A stretch of DNA of 64,000 bases from an uncultured Tenacibaculum sp. (GTDB taxonomy: Bacteria > Bacteroidota > Bacteroidia > Flavobacteriales > Flavobacteriaceae), in the NCBI RefSeq assembly GCF_947502995.1, contig NZ_CANNBW010000001.1:221298-285297 (forward strand), in the 5' to 3' direction. Below are positions 59,913 through 64,000 of the stretch, piece after piece. A program made the translations under genes and the position numbers. Under the pieces are notes generated by a model, which saw only the letters and a list, made by a program, of their open reading frames with translations, was not told the origin of the DNA and made no database searches. The stretch's first letter is position 1. Each line of letters begins with the position of its first letter.

Positions 59913-59943
59913 AAGAGTGTTCATTTGTATGAACACTCTTTTT
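59913..59943 (+). terminator. Intrinsic terminator of ssb
   Basis: Perfect 12-bp arms (59913-59924, 59929-59940) around TTGT, then T's. Confidence 0.85.
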
Positions 59944-60000
59944 GTATCTAAAAAGATCATTTAATTTTTAACTACTTTTACTAAATAAACCAAATGATTC

Positions 60001-61221
60001 ATGAAAAAGATTTTACTAATATTAACAATATCGCTATCCTATAACTGCATTGCTCAGAACAATAAGTTTGTTTTTCAACAAAAAGAAAATCATAATATTC
60101 ATGATTTAGCAGATTCCAATAATGTGTTTTTTGATTATGATTTAGATGGAGATTTAGATCTCATTATATCTGGTTACAATAAAACTTTAGCTGAAGATTC
60201 AAATACACATACGTTTCTTTATACAAATGATGGTAAAGGAAATTTTACATTAGATAAAAGATCTACTTTCATGCGTATTGAATATGGAAAAATTGATGTT
60301 GCAGATATAGATCAGGATAATGATTTAGATGTTGTAATTACTGGTCAAGAATTAAATAGAACGAAAGAAAATGGTGTAGTTATTTATAAAAATGAAAAAG
60401 GAATATTTAAAAAACATCAAAAAATAAGTGGAGAAAACTATTGTGTTTATGCAGGTTTTTTAAATGTAAATAAAGATAAATATGCAGATCTTTTAATTGA
60501 AAGAAATGAAAAGATCGAATATTACATTAATGATAAGAAAGGGAATTTTAGTTTAAAAGGAGAACTAAAAGGAGCTGGAAGTGTTTATGAATACGGTGTT
60601 GCTGCTTTTGATATAGATAATGATGGTGATGATGAAGTATTATTACAAGGAGATGAATTGGCATACAAAGGAGATAAACCTTACTTAAAAAAAAATAATT
60701 TATTCTTTAAAAATTCAAGTAAAGGATATACTTCTATTTCACATGTGTTTAAAAATACAGATCAAGGAATTATTCATCCTGTAGATATCAATAATGATGG
60801 AAATATGGATGTATTTATGACAAATATTACAGAAAATTCTGGAGCTGTATTCGAAAAATCACTGTTCTATTTCAATACAGGTAAAGCTTTTAAGACTATA
60901 GAAAATGATATTTTAAAATATAATTTAGGAGTATCGTGTTTTGTAGATTTAGATAACGACGGAGATAAAGATTTGATTATTTCTGGAGGTAGAAAAGCAT
61001 TAGATAGTTCAGCATATTATGAAGATGCGATAGATATATATGAAAATAAAAAAGGGAAGTTTATTTTATTAAAAAGACAAGCATTTCCTTATGCCAGTCA
61101 AGGTTCTATTCATACAGGAGATATAGATGGAGATGGAGATCAAGATATATTGTTAACAGGATATGAGGGAGGTTTTGAAGGAGACCCGAAAACATTATTG
61201 TTTATTAATAAACTAAAGTAG
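60001..61221 (+). CDS. Secreted FG-GAP/VCBS-type repeat protein
   Basis: The signal peptide MKKILLILTISLSYNCIAQ is followed by about six beta-propeller repeats, each with a calcium-binding Dx(D/N)xDGD motif: DYDLDGDLDLIISG, DIDQDNDLDVVITG, DIDNDGDDEVLLQG, DINNDGNMDVFMT, DLDNDGDKDLIISG and DIDGDGDQDILLTG. These form an integrin-like seven-bladed propeller. No T9SS sorting domain is visible at the C-terminus. The role is probably adhesion or binding at the cell surface. Confidence 0.9.
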   Translation: MKKILLILTISLSYNCIAQNNKFVFQQKENHNIHDLADSNNVFFDYDLDGDLDLIISGYNKTLAEDSNTHTFLYTNDGKGNFTLDKRSTFMRIEYGKIDVADIDQDNDLDVVITGQELNRTKENGVVIYKNEKGIFKKHQKISGENYCVYAGFLNVNKDKYADLLIERNEKIEYYINDKKGNFSLKGELKGAGSVYEYGVAAFDIDNDGDDEVLLQGDELAYKGDKPYLKKNNLFFKNSSKGYTSISHVFKNTDQGIIHPVDINNDGNMDVFMTNITENSGAVFEKSLFYFNTGKAFKTIENDILKYNLGVSCFVDLDNDGDKDLIISGGRKALDSSAYYEDAIDIYENKKGKFILLKRQAFPYASQGSIHTGDIDGDGDQDILLTGYEGGFEGDPKTLLFINKLK

Positions 61222-61238
61222 TTGTAAAAAAATTGATT

Positions 61239-61748
61239 ATGATTTTAGCTTTTGATACATTTTATTATGAAAGTAAAGCAAAGACAGTTTGTGTTAGTTT
61301 TAATAAGATAACAGATGAAACTTCTATAGCTATCACAGATGAAATTATTGATGGAGTATCAGAGTATGTTCCAGGAGAGTTCTATAAAAGAGAAATGCCA
61401 TGTATTTTGAGTCTTTTAAAACAATTTGATCTTGAAGAAATAACATTAATTATTGTTGATGGATATGCAATTCTTAATAACGAAGGAAAATTAGGTTTAG
61501 GAGGTTATTTGTATGAAGCATTAGAGAAAAAGATTCCTGTCATTGGAGTTGCAAAATCTCAATTTAATACTGAAAATAAGTATGCTAGAGAATTATTTAG
61601 AGGAGAAAGTAAAAAACCATTATATGTTTCTGCAATAGGTTTAGATTTAAATGATGCTTATAATGCTATTAAAGATATGCATGGTAATTTTCGTATGCCA
61701 ACATTGTTAAAAGTTTTAGATACTAAGACGAGGGAAAATTTAGTATAA
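61239..61748 (+). CDS. Endonuclease V-like protein with variant active-site block
   Basis: I chose the ATG at 61239 (MILAFDTFYY). The 169-residue protein aligns by eye with endonuclease V, which nicks DNA next to deaminated bases: Asp6 in AFDTFY, Glu52 in YVPGEFYKREMP, Asp74 in IIVDGYAIL and Lys106 in IPVIGVAKSQF. The usual DGHG turn is DGYA, and the protein is shorter than the ~220 residues of classical members, so it is a diverged subtype. It lies between a secreted FG-GAP gene and a transglutaminase gene, which says little about its role. Confidence 0.8.
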   Translation: MILAFDTFYYESKAKTVCVSFNKITDETSIAITDEIIDGVSEYVPGEFYKREMPCILSLLKQFDLEEITLIIVDGYAILNNEGKLGLGGYLYEALEKKIPVIGVAKSQFNTENKYARELFRGESKKPLYVSAIGLDLNDAYNAIKDMHGNFRMPTLLKVLDTKTRENLV

Positions 61749-61764
61749 ATTGAATATTTAAATA

Positions 61765-63903
61765 ATGAATATATCAAAAGTAATATTTAGAATCCTTCTT
61801 ATTCATTTCATCATTAGTTTTAGTGCGATTCTTAAAGGTTTTGCACAAGAAAAGCTTGAGGGATATAGCGTACAACCAATCCCATCTTGGGTTAAAAAAT
61901 ATCCTTTTCCGAAACTTAAAAGAGAATATGATCTTGACCTAGTTTTATTGCAGCTTGAAAGTCAATACAACAATACAACAGAGGAAAGTTTTAAAAAGTA
62001 TTATTATTATGTAAATACTGTCAAAGGTGTCAATAAAATTCGTTCTTTTTATTTCTGGTATGAACCAGATTTTCAAAGTATACAGATACATAATGTGAAT
62101 TTTCATAGAGGAAATAAAATTATTAGAATCAATAGTAAATTACATATAGAAAAAGAAATTTATGAAAAACAAATAGCAGGAGATTTTTATGCAAATGATG
62201 GAAGAATAAAAATCTATTTTGAAGGTGTAAAACAAGGAGATATTATTGAGTTTAGCTATACAGAAAAAGGCAGCCAGCCTGATTTAAAAGGAAGTTTACA
62301 TTATCAAATTTTTCCTTTTAAGCATAATTTAAGGGGTGCTAATTACATTAGGATTTTAAATACAAAACCTATAAAAACTCATACGGTCAATTGGGATCCT
62401 AAAATTATTCGTGCAAAATCAAAAGGATTATTTTCAGCAGAATTCAAAATTGAAACAGATCAAAAGATAAAATATCCAACAGTTCCAGATTGGTATTCTG
62501 CGAAAAAAAAAGTTTATTTTTTTGATAAAGTTTCTTGGAGTGAATATGTCAACCTCAATATAGAAAACTATGAACTAGCAAAAGCACCTTCAATAGCAGT
62601 TCAAGAAAAGGTTAAAATTATAACAAAAGGTATTGAGAGTAAAGAAGAAAAAATCAATGCTATATTAAATTATATTCAGGAAGATATTCACTATTTAGAT
62701 TATGATTTAATCGAGCCTAAGAAATCAGATGTAGTATTAAAACAAGGAGTAGGGGATTGTAAATCCAAGTCATTATTAACAATAAAAATGTTAGAATGTT
62801 TAGGTGTCACGTCTTGGCCATTAATTGTTAAATCAGACGGGTTAGATGAAAGAATATTAAATGTTTATAGTGGTCAAATATTTGATCATGCTGTTGTTGA
62901 ATATGAATTAAACGGTAAATCATACATTTTTGATGCAACACAAAGTCCACAAAAAGGTAATTTAAAAGATAAGACTGTTTCCGACTTTCGATACGGATTA
63001 AGAATTAAAGAAGGCGTAAATGAACTTACAAAATTAGATTGGAAATCTAATAGTACTGTAGATATTACTACAGTTATCTATGAAAATGAAGATGATTTTC
63101 AAGAGGATCAATACCGTATCAATTCCCAAGTAGTATTACAGGGCGAAGTAGCGAATGATTATAATTGGGTTTATAATACGTATGGTATCGAAAAATTGTT
63201 TGATGAGATTAGTGAAGATGTTTTAAAAAATCCCTACAGAAGAAGAGAGAATTATGAGAAAGAATATTTTATAGAAGACGATAAACCTTTTTCTGTTTTT
63301 AAATTCAGATCTAAAAATCCTACAGAAAAATTCGAATCAATTCATTACAATAGTGAAGCATTATCTTATGCTCCACCTTTTTTAAAACAATGGTCGGAAA
63401 TAAAACAGTTATATGATGAAGATTTAGGAGAATTCTTTGATCTACCTTATCTAGAAAAAACAAATTACTTACTAAAAACAAAAGAATTACCTTGGATGGA
63501 GTTTATTCCTGATACTGTTAAACTTGAAAATGATTGGATCAAATACAATAAGAATTCTTGGAAAGAAAACGACTCTATTTATGCAAAATATTCTATAGAA
63601 TTTTTTAAGAAAGATTTAGATTCTTCAAGATATAAAGAGGTTGTTAAGAGTATGGATTCTATTCATAAAAATATTTCTTTGATTTTAACTAAAGAGAAAA
63701 CTAAACGAGAAGATTATAGTTATGAAAAAATTTATCGTAAACAACTTTATACCATATTTACAACGTTATTTGTTTTCTTGATAGTACTATCGTTTTTAAT
63801 CTTTTTTATCATAAAAAGAAGAAAGAAAAGAAAAAAGTATTTAGAAGAACTTAAAAATGAGATTTCTAATCTTAAGAAACAACTTAGCGAGAAAGATATT
63901 TAA
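61765..63903 (+). CDS. DUF3857 / transglutaminase-like membrane protein
   Basis: A signal peptide (~1-28) precedes a DUF3857 beta domain (~55-245, with KIYFEGVKQGDIIEFSYTEKG) and a transglutaminase/protease-like core (~285-420) with the full catalytic triad: Cys in GVGDCKSKS, His in IFDHAVVEYEL and Asp in YIFDATQSP. The C-terminus has a membrane helix (IFTTLFVFLIVLSFLIFFII) and a basic, coiled-coil cytoplasmic tail. The catalytic core therefore faces the periplasm. Substrates of this family are unknown. A strong terminator follows near the window end. Confidence 0.9.
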   Translation: MNISKVIFRILLIHFIISFSAILKGFAQEKLEGYSVQPIPSWVKKYPFPKLKREYDLDLVLLQLESQYNNTTEESFKKYYYYVNTVKGVNKIRSFYFWYEPDFQSIQIHNVNFHRGNKIIRINSKLHIEKEIYEKQIAGDFYANDGRIKIYFEGVKQGDIIEFSYTEKGSQPDLKGSLHYQIFPFKHNLRGANYIRILNTKPIKTHTVNWDPKIIRAKSKGLFSAEFKIETDQKIKYPTVPDWYSAKKKVYFFDKVSWSEYVNLNIENYELAKAPSIAVQEKVKIITKGIESKEEKINAILNYIQEDIHYLDYDLIEPKKSDVVLKQGVGDCKSKSLLTIKMLECLGVTSWPLIVKSDGLDERILNVYSGQIFDHAVVEYELNGKSYIFDATQSPQKGNLKDKTVSDFRYGLRIKEGVNELTKLDWKSNSTVDITTVIYENEDDFQEDQYRINSQVVLQGEVANDYNWVYNTYGIEKLFDEISEDVLKNPYRRRENYEKEYFIEDDKPFSVFKFRSKNPTEKFESIHYNSEALSYAPPFLKQWSEIKQLYDEDLGEFFDLPYLEKTNYLLKTKELPWMEFIPDTVKLENDWIKYNKNSWKENDSIYAKYSIEFFKKDLDSSRYKEVVKSMDSIHKNISLILTKEKTKREDYSYEKIYRKQLYTIFTTLFVFLIVLSFLIFFIIKRRKKRKKYLEELKNEISNLKKQLSEKDI

Positions 63904-63924
63904 GAGAACTAAATTTAAAATGAT

Positions 63925-63948
63925 GAGTCGTCCTAAAATAGGTTGACA
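63925..63948 (-). mobile_element. Possible solo insertion-sequence terminal repeat (IS3-like end)
   Basis: Minus strand reads TGTCAACCTATTTTAGGACG then ACTC, starting with TG and containing a GGACG segment, like IS150/IS3-group left ends. No transposase lies next to it in the window, so it would be a remnant. Confidence is low because this rests on resemblance. Confidence 0.3.
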
Positions 63949-63967
63949 GTTTTAAAAAGTATTATTT

Positions 63968-63998
63968 AAACCAGAGAAGCTAGCTTCTCTGGTTTTTT
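63968..63998 (+). terminator. Intrinsic terminator
   Basis: 13-bp arms AAACCAGAGAAGC (63968-63980) and GCTTCTCTGGTTT (63983-63995), then T's. It ends the transglutaminase transcript. Confidence 0.85.
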
Positions 63999-64000
63999 AT

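Noticed and set aside
1..64000. tRNA, rRNA, riboswitch or prophage genes
   Set aside because: I saw no sequence with the conserved core of any tRNA, rRNA, common riboswitch or phage structural gene; intergenic gaps are short and mostly hold terminators or promoters.

Overview
The window is AT-rich, gene-dense chromosomal DNA from a member of the Flavobacteriaceae (Bacteroidota), most likely marine. The support is direct: type IX secretion C-terminal sorting domains on three large secreted enzymes, TonB-dependent receptor and lipoprotein architecture, many -7 boxes of the TAnnTTTG type used by the Bacteroidota primary sigma factor, A-rich rather than Shine-Dalgarno leaders, and families typical of this group (DUF5689, DUF4252, DUF3089, short SSB, OlsF-like acyltransferase). 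I found no rRNA, tRNA, CRISPR array, prophage or intact insertion sequence; one possible solo insertion-sequence end lies near the right edge.

Layout. 1-9.9 kb: a 5'-truncated serine hydrolase, then a probable phosphorus/nucleic-acid scavenging block: PiT phosphate transporter, metallophosphoesterase, DUF5689 OB-fold lipoprotein, TonB-dependent receptor, and a divergent secreted endonuclease/exonuclease/phosphatase. 10-12 kb: a lipoprotein with a polymorphic-toxin-like layout ending in an M15-like zinc peptidase domain, followed by a small lipoprotein. 12-15.2 kb: recJ, osmC and an AhpD-like gene. 15.2-23.4 kb: two giant modular T9SS-exported enzymes, one a DUF5060 glycosidase-like protein and one a beta-helix/esterase fusion. 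23.5-33.8 kb: mscL, alr, tdk, a Glu-rich protein, a TPR protein, a DUF3089 hydrolase, tandem DUF4252 proteins, an ArsC-like protein, DinB, cystathionine gamma-synthase, a TetR regulator with two operators, and sod. 34-38.8 kb: fbp, GNAT, aspartokinase and an OlsF-like bifunctional acyltransferase. 38.8-39.8 kb: a LytTR regulator next to a double-glycine-leader peptide. 39.8-50.4 kb: an OmpA lipoprotein, an LEA-like protein, YiaA, VOC and DUF1801 proteins, a beta-helix lipoprotein, a GH16 enzyme with a ricin lectin domain, a 2-hydroxyacid dehydrogenase and panB. 50.5-64 kb: an NTF2-like protein, an ECF sigma factor with a zinc anti-sigma protein, an O-methyltransferase, tatA, a membrane M28 peptidase, a CBS protein, a GIDE-like protein, an MG2 protein, ssb, an FG-GAP protein, an endonuclease V-like protein and a DUF3857 transglutaminase.

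How genes may work together. The GH16 enzyme, beta-helix proteins, esterase module and DUF5060 enzyme suggest algal polysaccharide breakdown outside the cell, although no SusCD pair is present. The upstream regions of the GH16 and DUF5060 genes share a TCCCCTA motif. The nuclease, OB-fold lipoprotein, TonB receptor, phosphoesterase and PiT transporter would form a logical chain from extracellular nucleic acid to phosphate. The most novel-looking pieces are the LytTR/GG-peptide pair with a shared upstream motif, the M15 toxin-like lipoprotein pair, and the TetR gene flanked by two near-identical operators, the second of which leads into about 230 nt with no gene.
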